Positions 35,336 through 43,972 are shown, numbered from the stretch's first letter. The stretch is DNA of 64,000 nucleotides from HdN1 sp964473645 (GCA_964473645.1 CAYYPW010000015.1:1-64000); one strand, 5' to 3'. The notes: generated from the sequence alone by a model not told the origin. Numbers and translations: made by a program.

Positions 35336-36625
35336 ATGAGCAATACGATTTCGCTTAAACAAGCGTTTGCCCAACCTGCAGCACTGACGTTGTTCTTTTT
35401 TGGTTTTGCCTCAGGATTACCGTTTCTGCTGGTGGGTGGAACGCTTTCTGTCTGGCTAAAAGAAAGTGGCATTAGCATTGAACACATTGGCTTGTTCAGT
35501 TTGGTCGGTTTGTCGTATTCACTAAAGTTTCTGTGGGCGCCTTTACTCGATCAAGTGACGCTTCCTGTCGTGGGTCGCCTGGGCAAACGCAAAAGTTGGC
35601 TTTTTGTGGCGCAAATTCTTCTGGCATTCAGCTTGCTGGCAATGGCACTGATTACACCAGCACCGGCATCGCTTTCGCTGTTTGTGACCATCACTGCGCT
35701 GGCTGCCTTTGCGGGCGCAACGCAGGATGTGGTTGTCGACGCGTACCGTATCGAGATCGCCCCCATTGAGACGCAAGGTGCATTGGCGGCCACCTACTCG
35801 CTCGGTTATCGATTGGCATTGCTGATGTCGGGGGCGTTTGCGTTATTTCTCGCTGATCACCTGCCTTGGCGCAGTGTGTATTTTATAATGGCTGGGCTGG
35901 TCATGATTTTGATCGGCATTACGCTGTTTTCACCCGAACCATCAGCGAGAGCTGCGAGCCCCCGCTCCTTTTCAGAGAACCTCAGGGAAGGCGTTATTGG
36001 TCCTTTTCAGGATTTCTTTCAACGTTATGCGGGCCTGACAGGCATAGTGCTGTTGTGTTTTATCGGCTGGTTTAAAATCTCTGACCAAATGCTGGGAGTG
36101 CTCGCCCTACCCTTCTACCTGGACTGCGGTTTCAGTAAAACAGAAATCGCTGCTGTCTCGAAACTGTTTGGCGTGTGGATTGGCATTGCCGGTGCGTTTG
36201 CCGGCGGTGCAGCCGTGGTTCGACTGGGCATCACGTCCACACTGCTCATTGCCATTTTGATTGGCGGTGCAAGCAATTTACTCTACTTGTTACTCGCGTT
36301 GTTTCCGGCGAATTTGACGATTTTTACGTTGGTCATCGGGGGAGAAAATCTGTCAGGTGGTTTTCTTGGCACTGCAGCAGTCGCATATTTGTCAGCCCTG
36401 GTGAACCAGCGTTACACCGCTACCCAGTATGCGTTGTTCAGCTCGTTGATCACATTGCCCGGCAAACTCATTGGCGGAATGTCAGGGTACATGGTGACCG
36501 CAATGGGCTACCAAGGCTTTTTCGTGTTTTCGGCACTAGCAGTGCTACCCGCGCTAGGGCTTTTCTTTTGGCTGCGAGACAGAGTGACGCTGGCAGGAGA
36601 GCCTCCAATTGGTCAATCTTCTTGA
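35336..36625 (+). CDS. ampG: Muropeptide permease AmpG (MFS)
   Basis: 429 residues, about 12 TM segments. LTLFFFGFASGLPFLLVGGTL, LKFLWAPLLDQ, GRLGKRKSWL and the ATQDVVVDAYRIE loop are characteristic of AmpG, which imports anhydromuropeptides from the periplasm during cell-wall recycling. It fits with ampD and ampE elsewhere in the window. AGGG lies before the ATG. The downstream membrane-protein gene starts 67 bases later and may be co-transcribed. Confidence 0.93.
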   Translation: MSNTISLKQAFAQPAALTLFFFGFASGLPFLLVGGTLSVWLKESGISIEHIGLFSLVGLSYSLKFLWAPLLDQVTLPVVGRLGKRKSWLFVAQILLAFSLLAMALITPAPASLSLFVTITALAAFAGATQDVVVDAYRIEIAPIETQGALAATYSLGYRLALLMSGAFALFLADHLPWRSVYFIMAGLVMILIGITLFSPEPSARAASPRSFSENLREGVIGPFQDFFQRYAGLTGIVLLCFIGWFKISDQMLGVLALPFYLDCGFSKTEIAAVSKLFGVWIGIAGAFAGGAAVVRLGITSTLLIAILIGGASNLLYLLLALFPANLTIFTLVIGGENLSGGFLGTAAVAYLSALVNQRYTATQYALFSSLITLPGKLIGGMSGYMVTAMGYQGFFVFSALAVLPALGLFFWLRDRVTLAGEPPIGQSS

Positions 36626-36692
36626 CTATTTAGCCGTTCCACGCCACCATTGCCCGCAACAGGGCTTTATTGGAAAGGAGGGGTCGTTGGTC

Positions 36693-37217
36693 ATGTGGGA
36701 TGCTGCGCAAGAAGTGCTTGCACCGGCTTACATTTACATAAAATTCATTCATGTTTTCTTCGTGATGATTTGGGGGTGGAGCACGGCGGTGGCTTATTCC
36801 TGGTACGTCAAGGGCGCCTTTCTGCGCTGGGAGCGCAACCCCGACGACAGTGTTGCCATTCAGCGGCGCAACTGGGCCATCGAACAGTTCGATAAAGGCG
36901 CTGTGCTTGAGCATGTCGCCTTCCCGATTATTTTGATCACGGGGCCATTACTCTATTTTATTGGCCCCTGGAACCTGGATTTTCGCTGGTTGGTGGTCAA
37001 GCTGATGGTCGTAGCCCTGGTGTTTTTACCAATGGAAGCCTATGACTATTGGCTTTCTCATTTCGGTGGCAACAAGGAACGGCTTCGCAAGCGTAATCTG
37101 CCCGAAAAGTATGAAAGTGCCGTTCGCCAACACTGGCAATTTCTGAAAATCACGACCCCTGTGATCACGGTTTTTATGCCGCTGGTAATATTTCTTGCCG
37201 TAACGAAGCCCTTCTGA
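36693..37217 (+). CDS. 4-TM membrane protein, HemJ/CopD-like
   Basis: 174 residues from the ATG at 36693, after AAGGAGGGG; an in-frame upstream start would overlap the end of ampG with an unlikely leader. There are four hydrophobic segments. YIYIKFIHVFFVMIWGWSTAVAY in TM1 and VLEHVAFPIILITGPLLYF in TM2 each hold a His in a position reminiscent of haem ligands in HemJ and CopD-like proteins. The family is not certain, and no function is assigned. It lies between ampG and a truncated haemoglobin gene. Confidence 0.78.
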   Translation: MWDAAQEVLAPAYIYIKFIHVFFVMIWGWSTAVAYSWYVKGAFLRWERNPDDSVAIQRRNWAIEQFDKGAVLEHVAFPIILITGPLLYFIGPWNLDFRWLVVKLMVVALVFLPMEAYDYWLSHFGGNKERLRKRNLPEKYESAVRQHWQFLKITTPVITVFMPLVIFLAVTKPF

Positions 37218-37440
37218 GCCCAAACACCTGATCTTCATAAGGTAGTTCCAACGAGGAGTTTCTATTACCCATTTATTTCCAGTGGATTAAGCGCAAGACC
37301 TAATGTATGTCAGTATACTTTTCCGGGTTTTGCGCTTGGGCTAGCAACGCTTTGGTTAAGGAGTTGCTGTGTCTGAACCTGCGCAAACTTGCCCTGACTT
37401 GACTCCATGGCAATTAACGAACAGCGATTATTGGAGATTT

Positions 37441-37812
37441 ATGAGCAGTATTTATGAGCAATTGGGTGGCGAAGCCGCAATCGACGCCGCAGTGGATCTT
37501 TTTTACGTGAAGGTACTGGCGGATGAGCGCATCAAGCACTTTTTCGAAGGTGTCGATATGCAAAAGCAGGCGCGCATGCAGAAAGGGTTTCTGACGTTTG
37601 CTTTCGGTGGCCCGAACAATTACAGCGGCAAGGGTATGGCTGCTGCGCACAAGAAGTTGGTGCTTAATGGGCTTGATGACAGCCATTATGATGCTGTCGT
37701 TGAAAACCTGGGCAATACCCTGAAAGATTTGGGCATAGCCGATGATTTGATTGTTCAAGCAGCGCAGGTGGCTGAAAGTGTTCGTGAGGCGGTGTTAGGG
37801 CGTTCAGTTTGA
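37441..37812 (+). CDS. Group 1 truncated haemoglobin
   Basis: 123 residues from the ATG at 37441, with TTGGAG 4 bases upstream; this length is normal for trHb1. SIYEQLGGEAAIDAAVDLFY is the family start, with Tyr at the B10-type distal position. GGP and the proximal His of GMAAAHKKL are present. Known roles are NO and O2 chemistry. A GTG at 37369 with AAGGAG 5 bases upstream would add 24 residues and is also well supported, so the start is truly ambiguous. Confidence 0.9.
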   Translation: MSSIYEQLGGEAAIDAAVDLFYVKVLADERIKHFFEGVDMQKQARMQKGFLTFAFGGPNNYSGKGMAAAHKKLVLNGLDDSHYDAVVENLGNTLKDLGIADDLIVQAAQVAESVREAVLGRSV

Positions 37813-37940
37813 TTGTTGCATGCCGCTAACAGGCTGTTTTTTCTGGCTCATGTCGTTTTTGTCTCGTTCGCGCTACACTGCGCGAACGTGCAAACTGCAC
37901 GGCATGTCTTCTTATAACGCCAGGAATCAAGGAATCTGCC

Positions 37941-38447
37941 ATGAACATATCGATGTATCAGGCCACTTTACCCGTTTTCATTCGTACGCTGTCGAATCTC
38001 GGCGCCATTTTGGAGAAGGCGATGGCGTTTGCTGCGACCAAGAAGATTGAGCCGACGGTCTTGGCAAATTATCGTTTGGCGCCAGATATGTTGCCGTTGG
38101 CGCGTCAGATTCAGATTGCGACGGATACGGCGAAGGGTTGTGCGGCGCGGTTGGCGGGGGTTGAGGCGCCGAAGTATGAGGATAATGAGCAGACGTTGCC
38201 AGAGTTGAAGGAGCGGTTACAGAAGACGATCATTTATCTGAAGTCGTTTACGCCGGAGCAGATTGATGGGTCTGAGGAGAAGGCGATTGAGCTGAAGTTT
38301 CCGCAGAAGACGTTTACGTTTCAGGGATTGCCTTATGTTACGGGGTTTGCGATTCCCAACTTTTATTTTCATGTGACGACCGCTTATGCCATTTTGCGGC
38401 AGTGTGGTGTTGATATCGGGAAGACTGATTTTCTGGGGCAGATGTAA
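37941..38447 (+). CDS. DUF1993 family protein
   Basis: 168 residues. MYQATLPVFIRTLSNLGAILEKA, ARLAPDM-type NYRLAPDMLPLARQIQ and FYFHVTTAYAILRQCGVDIGK span the whole DUF1993 family, a DinB-like four-helix fold of unknown function in the cytoplasm. AAGGA lies 7 bases before the ATG. Large palindromes B and C follow downstream. Confidence 0.9.
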   Translation: MNISMYQATLPVFIRTLSNLGAILEKAMAFAATKKIEPTVLANYRLAPDMLPLARQIQIATDTAKGCAARLAGVEAPKYEDNEQTLPELKERLQKTIIYLKSFTPEQIDGSEEKAIELKFPQKTFTFQGLPYVTGFAIPNFYFHVTTAYAILRQCGVDIGKTDFLGQM

Positions 38448-38572
38448 GCGGGTCGGATTTTGATTCGACTGTTATTGAATGGCATTTTTTGTTCGGTCTC
38501 ATAACGAGCTGGTGTTTCTGACACTCTTTTATGAGGTTCGGGGCCGGGCTTCGCTCTGACACCGCAGGATCA

Positions 38573-38676
38573 CGGGGCAGGGGATGAAGTTCCTGGACAC
38601 GCCGTAAATACGTCCCTGTAGGCTCGACGCCGGCATCCATGCCGGCGACGGTCCCGGAACTTCATCCCCTGCCCCG
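38573..38676 (-). repeat. Large structured palindrome, copy B (core on minus strand)
   Basis: Arms of 21 bp pair perfectly: CGGGGCAGGGGATGAAGTTCC (38573-38593, 21 bases, the last two extending the GTT) against 38656-38676. After one mismatch (T38594/C38655, a G/A pair when read in core orientation) GGAC (38595-38598) pairs with GTCC (38651-38654). The core, read on the minus strand, begins GGACCGTCGCCGGCATGGAT and contains CGAGCCTACAGGGACG. Its inner hairpin is CGCCGGCA-TGGA-TGCCGGCG, with the last base unpaired. It has the opposite orientation to copy C, 143 bases away. Confidence 0.88.
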
Positions 38677-38819
38677 CGCTCCTGCTCATTTGTAATTTGA
38701 AGATCCTCGTAACTTTCAAGTGATGCCTACCACCCACTTGCTTAGCTTTCGGAGCTATTTGGCCATAACACAATGGCAAATACGGGCAGCTAATCAATAT
38801 TCCCGGGCACAGTTCTAAA

Positions 38820-38941
38820 GCGCTGAGGGTGGGGCGAGGAGATAATTACGGGACCGTCGGCGCCATGGATGGCGCCGTCGAGCCTACAGGGACGTACTAG
38901 CGGCGTGTCCAGTAAGTATCTCCTCGCCCCACCCTCAGCGC
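38820..38941 (+). repeat. Large structured palindrome, copy C (core on plus strand)
   Basis: Arms of 25 bp pair perfectly (38820-38844, beginning GCGCTGAGGGTGGGG, with 38917-38941). Then, after an A/G mismatch, TTAC (38846-38849) pairs with GTAA (38912-38915), and after a G/A mismatch GGAC (38851-38854) pairs with GTCC (38907-38910). The core matches copy B except that the inner hairpin is CGGCGCCATGGATGGCGCCG: both sides of the stem have changed together. The flank of arm sequence is different from copies A and B. Confidence 0.88.
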
Positions 38942-39130
38942 CGGTATGCTATTAAACGGGCCGATAAGAATCACCATTGAAGCAGCCCCCAAGACCCACC
39001 ATGTTGAACTAATGCCACCCCAACGTGGTCACACCAATCTCCCCACAATTAGACAGATCCCACTTCATCAACCACACTTTCTAGTCAGCACCCCAACCTC
39101 CTGAACCAGCCAGCAGATTGAAAAAACGCC

Positions 39131-40147
39131 ATGCCGAATGCTGACTTACCGATCATGCTTGTAGACGACGCAAAATTCTCAGGCGCCGTTATCGGCCGCA
39201 CCCTCAAAGCGGCCGGTTACAAAGACGTTCGAACCACCAACACCGCCCAAGAAGCACTCGCGCAGCTCGAGCAACGCCCTGTCAGCGTCCTCATCGCCGA
39301 CTGGCTCATGCCAGAAATGGATGGGCTAGAGCTTGCAGGACGCGTCCGCCAGCTCGACGAAGCCACCAATCACTTTACCTACATCATGCTGCTCACCGCA
39401 AAAGAAGGGCACAAAGCATTGGTGCATGCCTTTGATAATGGTGTCGATGATTTCATTAATAAATCCGCAATGAATGAACAGCTATTACCGCGCATCTATG
39501 CAGCTGATCGTTTGGCGTCCATGCAAAATCGTTTGTTGCGCGAAAACCAATTGTTGATCGAAACCAATCAGCGACTGAAAAAATATAACATCGTCGATCC
39601 CCTCACCGGGCTGGGCAATACGACCTATGCGATTGATCGGCTGGAAGCGGCACTCATGCAAGCGGATTCCCGTGGTGGTGCGGCCTGCTACATGGTGATC
39701 GTGATCGACAATTTCGAAAAACTGAAGCAGGAACACGAGAAATCCATCATGCGTGAGATCATGGTGGCGATTGCGCGACGTCTGCGGCAGATGGTACGTC
39801 CGTTGGATTTTGTGGCACGCATTGGTACAGATGAATTTGCGGTGATCACGCATCAACCCGATATTGGCCAGGCCAATGGCACTACTTATCGTCGCATTTA
39901 TGATGCGTTGAATGTAAAGGCGGTAAAAACGTCGGCGGGGTTTGTGTCGGTGAAAGCCGCCATGTGTATGGCAGCGTCCGACAGTGAAACTGGTTTTCCC
40001 ACGCCGGAACGTATGATGAACGTTACTCGCAGCCAAATTCCCACGGCACGCAATACCGGGCGTCTGTTAGTCATCAAATGGAAAGCGCCACCACAAGCCC
40101 CGAAACCGCAAGTAACTGCGGAAGAGGATCATTCTGACGAGGAATAA
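39131..40147 (+). CDS. Response regulator with altered GGDEF domain
   Basis: 338 residues. The receiver domain (about 6-125) has the acidic pair VDDAK, the phospho-acceptor Asp57 (IADWLMPEMDG) and Lys111 (FINKSA). A coiled linker leads to a GGDEF-like domain with VDPLTGLGNTTYA and RIGTDEF (residues 232-236). The second Gly is replaced by Thr, and the usual metal-binding Asp in the first motif appears as VIDNFE. Cyclase activity is therefore uncertain. A Pro-rich acidic tail ends the protein. No partner kinase is adjacent. The orphan kinase at 8983-10863 is one theoretical partner. Confidence 0.9.
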   Translation: MPNADLPIMLVDDAKFSGAVIGRTLKAAGYKDVRTTNTAQEALAQLEQRPVSVLIADWLMPEMDGLELAGRVRQLDEATNHFTYIMLLTAKEGHKALVHAFDNGVDDFINKSAMNEQLLPRIYAADRLASMQNRLLRENQLLIETNQRLKKYNIVDPLTGLGNTTYAIDRLEAALMQADSRGGAACYMVIVIDNFEKLKQEHEKSIMREIMVAIARRLRQMVRPLDFVARIGTDEFAVITHQPDIGQANGTTYRRIYDALNVKAVKTSAGFVSVKAAMCMAASDSETGFPTPERMMNVTRSQIPTARNTGRLLVIKWKAPPQAPKPQVTAEEDHSDEE

Positions 40148-40175
40148 CGTGGGCGCTTAGGGTAAAATCGGCGCC

Positions 40176-41141
40176 ATGACTACTCTTACTTCGTCGTCAC
40201 ATCAACAGTGGCATGTGCTTGGGCTTGGCGCGATTGGCGGGTTGTTTGCCTGTCGATTGCAAGCTGCGGGCATTCCTGTGGTGGCCTGCCCTTCGCCCTC
40301 CCATTTAAATCATCCTGCGGTCAACCTTACTCTCGAAGAGCATGGTGTAGAAACCACTCATGTCATTCCGGTGGATGCAGACGGGCCGATTACGCATTTG
40401 TTGCTGACGACCAAAGCACAACAGAGTGAAGCGGCGCTGCGTGGCGTTGAGCATCGCCTGCAACGGGACGTGGTGGTGGTCGTGTTGCAGAACGGATTGG
40501 GGGTTCAAGACTGGTTGCAGGCGCGCTGGCCCCATCTGCACATTATTGCTGGCACCACCACCGAAGGGGTGAATCGACCCACGACGCATCATCTGCGTCA
40601 TGCGGGATACGGTACGACTTGGATCGGCCCCTGGCGAACCATCGACGAACGCGCTGCGCAAGCGGTGTGGTCTGCCTGGCAACCCTTGTCGCTGAATCTG
40701 GCCTATGACCCGGCCATTGCAACTCGTCTGTGGGAAAAACTGGTAATGAACTGTGCCATCAATCCCTTAACGGCATTACTGGATTGTCGTAACGGGGCCC
40801 TTGCAGGCCAAACCGAAACGCAACAAGTGATGCGTGCGGTTGTCGACGAAGTATCAAGGCTGATGCAGTATTGCGGGCAAGCAGCAGACGCCGATCGCCT
40901 GTACCAGAGGGTGATTGAGGTGTCGCACAGTACCGGGGCCAACATTTCGTCCATGCTGGCAGATCAGCGCAGCGGGCGGGCGACCGAAATTGACTATATT
41001 AATGGCTATGTGTCCCGCGCATCTCGCGAGCACGGCCTTTCCGCGCCGGTCAATCAGTGGCTGGTGGAGTGCGTCGTGGCTCGCAGGCGGTTCACGGCTG
41101 AGTCATTGCTTGCCGCAATGCCGACACCACAATCCTCATGA
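40176..41141 (+). CDS. panE: 2-dehydropantoate 2-reductase
   Basis: 321 residues. The NADPH motif is HVLGLGAIGGLFACRL (GxGxxG), followed by TTKAQQSE and LQNGLGVQ. The catalytic Lys region is LWEKLVMNCAINPLTALL and the substrate region SSMLADQRSGRATEIDYINGY. It reduces ketopantoate to pantoate in CoA biosynthesis in the cytoplasm. It starts 28 bases after the response-regulator gene, so it may share its transcript. Confidence 0.92.
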   Translation: MTTLTSSSHQQWHVLGLGAIGGLFACRLQAAGIPVVACPSPSHLNHPAVNLTLEEHGVETTHVIPVDADGPITHLLLTTKAQQSEAALRGVEHRLQRDVVVVVLQNGLGVQDWLQARWPHLHIIAGTTTEGVNRPTTHHLRHAGYGTTWIGPWRTIDERAAQAVWSAWQPLSLNLAYDPAIATRLWEKLVMNCAINPLTALLDCRNGALAGQTETQQVMRAVVDEVSRLMQYCGQAADADRLYQRVIEVSHSTGANISSMLADQRSGRATEIDYINGYVSRASREHGLSAPVNQWLVECVVARRRFTAESLLAAMPTPQSS

Positions 41142-41162
41142 GGTTGCCTGACGCTGGGGCGT

Positions 41163-41507
41163 TCATGCCATCCGGGATTCGTCCAACCCCTTGCTGCGAG
41201 GCTTGCCGCTGATCTCGGTCATGCGTGCGAGGGCGTCCTGTGCCATGCGCTGACACATGGTCTCAAGGCCCTCGTAGCCCTGTGATACTGCCAGCACATA
41301 AATAACGTTGGCCGTCGCCTCCATCTGGCCCAGCACATACATCTCGTTGGAATCATTTCGGTGAGCCAAGGCCGTGCGGGTGGCGGCATTGAGCAGTTCC
41401 AGCATCAAAGACGGGTCGAGCGTAACCGTATCGGCCGAGAAAAAGTCTGATTTTTCCCGTTGAACCGGTTTGCGTCCCGCCTCTCCGTGTGACGAATCTG
41501 TGTCCAT
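41163..41507 (-). CDS. Small protein of unknown function
   Basis: 114 residues. TCGGAG lies 6 bases before the ATG, which supports a real gene. The chain has a polar N-terminus and then a helical region, LDPSLMLELLNAATRTALAHR followed by EMYVLGQMEATANVIYVLAVSQG. There is no signal peptide, TM segment or Cys. I do not recognise a family. It converges on panE and diverges from the cobalamin operon. Confidence 0.72.
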   Translation of the reverse strand: MDTDSSHGEAGRKPVQREKSDFFSADTVTLDPSLMLELLNAATRTALAHRNDSNEMYVLGQMEATANVIYVLAVSQGYEGLETMCQRMAQDALARMTEISGKPRSKGLDESRMA

Positions 41508-41729
41508 AATGCGCTCCGAATTTTAGCAATCTATCAACTAATCGTACTAGCGTAGACGAGAATCTGACTCCAAATTGTTAAATTTTGTACCTTTTATTGG
41601 CGTTTTTATTCCCGAAAACCCATATAGAGGTTAACGCTTATAACTATTGCAGATTGTAAGTAACTACTTGCAGAAAATGCCCAACCATTGCATCTTTGTC
41701 GCCTCAAAAAAACCTGCGAGGCAGTGACC

Positions 41730-42293
41730 ATGGGCCACCGACTATCAAAGATTTACACACGCACAGGCGATAAAGGAACCACTGGCCTGGGCGATGGCAG
41801 CCGTGTTGAAAAAGATCACGGTCGCGTTGAAGCCTACGGCACGGTCGACGAACTCAACAGCTGTATTGGCGTACTAATGGCCGAGCCTTTGCCGGCGCCA
41901 TTACCTGAGTGGTTATTTGAAATTCAGCATGATCTGTTTGATGTCGGGAGCGAGCTGTGTGTTCCCGGCTACAAAACCATCAATGATGAGTATATCACTC
42001 GTCTGGAAGAGTGGTTGGATCAACTCAACGAACCGCTGCCCATGCTCAAGGAATTCATACTGCCAAGCGGTAGCCGCGGGGCTGCGTTATGCCATGTGGC
42101 TCGCACCGTTTGCCGGCGCGCCGAGCGTCGTGTGTACCACTTTGCCAAGACCGATGAAAGCGTGAATAACGGCGCCCTTCGCTATCTGAACCGGTTGTCG
42201 GATTTTCTATTTGTTGCCGCCCGCGTGATTGCCCGCGCCGACCAAGGTCAGGAAGTTCTCTGGAACCGCGAACGTTTCAAACGCGACGTTTGA
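41730..42293 (+). CDS. pduO: PduO-type cob(I)alamin adenosyltransferase
   Basis: 187 residues from the ATG at 41730 (GAGG with 8-base spacing); a TTG 14 codons earlier is less likely. YTRTGDKGTTGLGDGSRV binds ATP, EAYGTVDELNSCIG follows, and LPSGSRGAALCHVARTVCRRAER forms the characteristic second helix of the PduO-type fold. It adds the 5'-deoxyadenosyl group to cob(I)alamin or cobinamide. It is the first gene of the eight-gene cobalamin operon; cobU starts 4 bases after it. I see no B12 riboswitch in the 222 bases upstream. Confidence 0.93.
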   Translation: MGHRLSKIYTRTGDKGTTGLGDGSRVEKDHGRVEAYGTVDELNSCIGVLMAEPLPAPLPEWLFEIQHDLFDVGSELCVPGYKTINDEYITRLEEWLDQLNEPLPMLKEFILPSGSRGAALCHVARTVCRRAERRVYHFAKTDESVNNGALRYLNRLSDFLFVAARVIARADQGQEVLWNRERFKRDV

Positions 42294-42297
42294 TGTC

Positions 42298-42855
42298 ATG
42301 TTGCAACTGATATTGGGTGGTGCTCGCTCAGGCAAAAGCCGTTTTGCGGAACAGATCGCTCGCGACAGTGGTGACGAGGTGGTGTATCTTGCCACGGCAA
42401 CGGCGGGCGATGCAGAGATGGCGTTGCGCATCGCGCATCATCGCCGCCAACGCCCTGCACACTGGGCGTTACATGAAGAACCGTTTTACCTTGCCAACGC
42501 ACTGCAAACACATTGCGCCACTGGTCGAACGGTATTGGTCGATTGCCTGACGCTCTGGCTGACCAACGTATTGTTTCATGAAGGTACATTATTTGATAAA
42601 GATATAGTGGCGCAAGACGATGTCACGCTTTGGGCTCGCGAGCGTCAACAGCTGCTTAACTTACTCCCCTCGTTACCCGGACAGGTTTTGCTGGTCAGTA
42701 ACGAGATTGGTCAGGGGGTGGTGCCCATGGGCGAAGCCAATCGTCGTTTCGTCGACGAATTGGGTTGGCTGCACCAGGACATCGCCCAAATGGCTGACAA
42801 AGCCTGGTTCGTCATTGCCGGGCTTCCGCAACTTCTCAAGGACAACAGCCGATGA
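42298..42855 (+). CDS. cobU: Adenosylcobinamide kinase / guanylyltransferase
   Basis: 185 residues. The P-loop is LGGARSGKSRFAE. The His-rich IAHHRRQRP holds the family's guanylylated His. VLVDCLTLWLTN, LVSNEIGQGVVPMGEANRRFVD and HQDIAQMADK complete the family. It phosphorylates adenosylcobinamide and then transfers GMP to give AdoCbi-GDP. Its TGA overlaps the cobT ATG (ATGA). Confidence 0.95.
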   Translation: MLQLILGGARSGKSRFAEQIARDSGDEVVYLATATAGDAEMALRIAHHRRQRPAHWALHEEPFYLANALQTHCATGRTVLVDCLTLWLTNVLFHEGTLFDKDIVAQDDVTLWARERQQLLNLLPSLPGQVLLVSNEIGQGVVPMGEANRRFVDELGWLHQDIAQMADKAWFVIAGLPQLLKDNSR

Positions 42856-43913
42856 ATTCACATTATTGGTGGCAAGTCGCCGCGCCCCTGGCAGACGCCA
42901 GCGCATTGGTACGTGCCCGCGACCACCAGAATCAATTGACCAAACCGATGGGTTCACTGGGCCGACTGGAAGAAATCGCCATACGTTTGGCGGCGCTGCA
43001 AAGCACCGACACACCACAGATTGAACGCGTTGCTATCGCTGTTTTTGCCGGTGATCATGGGGTGGTGGAAGAAGGCGTTTCGGCGTTCCCGCAGGCGGTG
43101 ACGATTGAAATGATGAAAAACTTTGTTGGCGGCGGTGCAGCCATCAGCGTCTTAGCACGCCAGATCGGCGCGCAATTGCGCGTTGTCAATGTGGGCAGCC
43201 TTGCACCAGCAGGCAGTTTGCCCGGTGTGATTGATCGCATTGCAGGGCATGGTACTGCCAATTTCTGTAAAGCGCCGGCCATGAATCTTGATGGCTTTCT
43301 TAACGCCATGACTGCAGGGCAAGCCGAAGCGCAACGAGCGACGGAGCAAAACGCCGATTTGTTGATCGGTGGTGAAATGGGCATTGGTAATACGACCGCA
43401 GCCACCGCGTTGCTGTGCCACTGGCTGGATATTTCCCCCACGGCGCTGGCAGGGCCTGGCACGGGTTTGAACGCCGAAGGTGTTGCTCACAAGGCCAACA
43501 TCATCGAGCAGGCGCTCAAGCTACACGGTTCCCAAATGAATAGCCCGGAAACGCTCCTTCAACATGTGGGTGGATACGAAATCGTTGCGTTGGCAGGCTT
43601 TTATATTGCAGGCGCGCAGGCGGGCAAAGCCTTGCTGGTGGATGGCTTTATCTGCACTGCGGCAGCGTTGCTGGCATTGGCCATGAACACCAGCATTTCG
43701 CCCTATCTGTTCTTCAGCCATGCGTCGGCTGAACCGGGTTACAAGGCGTTGCTGCAATACATACCCAGCGCGCCTTTGCTGGATCTGAATCTGCGTTTGG
43801 GGGAAGGAAGTGGCGCAGCGGTCTGCGTGCCCTTGCTGCGCATGGCCTGTGCGATCCACAATGAAATGGCGACCTTCGCACAAGCGCACGTGTCGGGGAA
43901 AAACGCTACCTGA
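42852..43913 (+). CDS. cobT: Nicotinate-nucleotide-DMB phosphoribosyltransferase
   Basis: 353 residues. LTKPMGSLGRLEEIAIRLAA, FAGDHGVVEEGVSAFPQAVT, GEMGIGNTTAATAL, HKANIIEQAL and the catalytic-Glu segment RLGEGSGAAVC match CobT throughout. It activates the lower-ligand base by making alpha-ribazole phosphate from NaMN and dimethylbenzimidazole. The start overlaps cobU by 4 bases. Confidence 0.96.
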   Translation: MNSHYWWQVAAPLADASALVRARDHQNQLTKPMGSLGRLEEIAIRLAALQSTDTPQIERVAIAVFAGDHGVVEEGVSAFPQAVTIEMMKNFVGGGAAISVLARQIGAQLRVVNVGSLAPAGSLPGVIDRIAGHGTANFCKAPAMNLDGFLNAMTAGQAEAQRATEQNADLLIGGEMGIGNTTAATALLCHWLDISPTALAGPGTGLNAEGVAHKANIIEQALKLHGSQMNSPETLLQHVGGYEIVALAGFYIAGAQAGKALLVDGFICTAAALLALAMNTSISPYLFFSHASAEPGYKALLQYIPSAPLLDLNLRLGEGSGAAVCVPLLRMACAIHNEMATFAQAHVSGKNAT

Positions 43914-43972
43914 AAAAGGGGCGACGCGCCCTGACATTGCGCGGTTTTGGCTTGATTTACTGAGGATTACGC

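Larger units (their letters stand above)
38448..39130. other. Intergenic region carrying palindromes B and C
   Basis: 683 bases between two genes of the same direction. They hold the two palindromes with a 143-base unique spacer (38677-38819). The spacer and the 190 bases after copy C contain no reading frame with a ribosome site. The promoter of the response-regulator gene should lie in 38942-39130. Confidence 0.6.
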
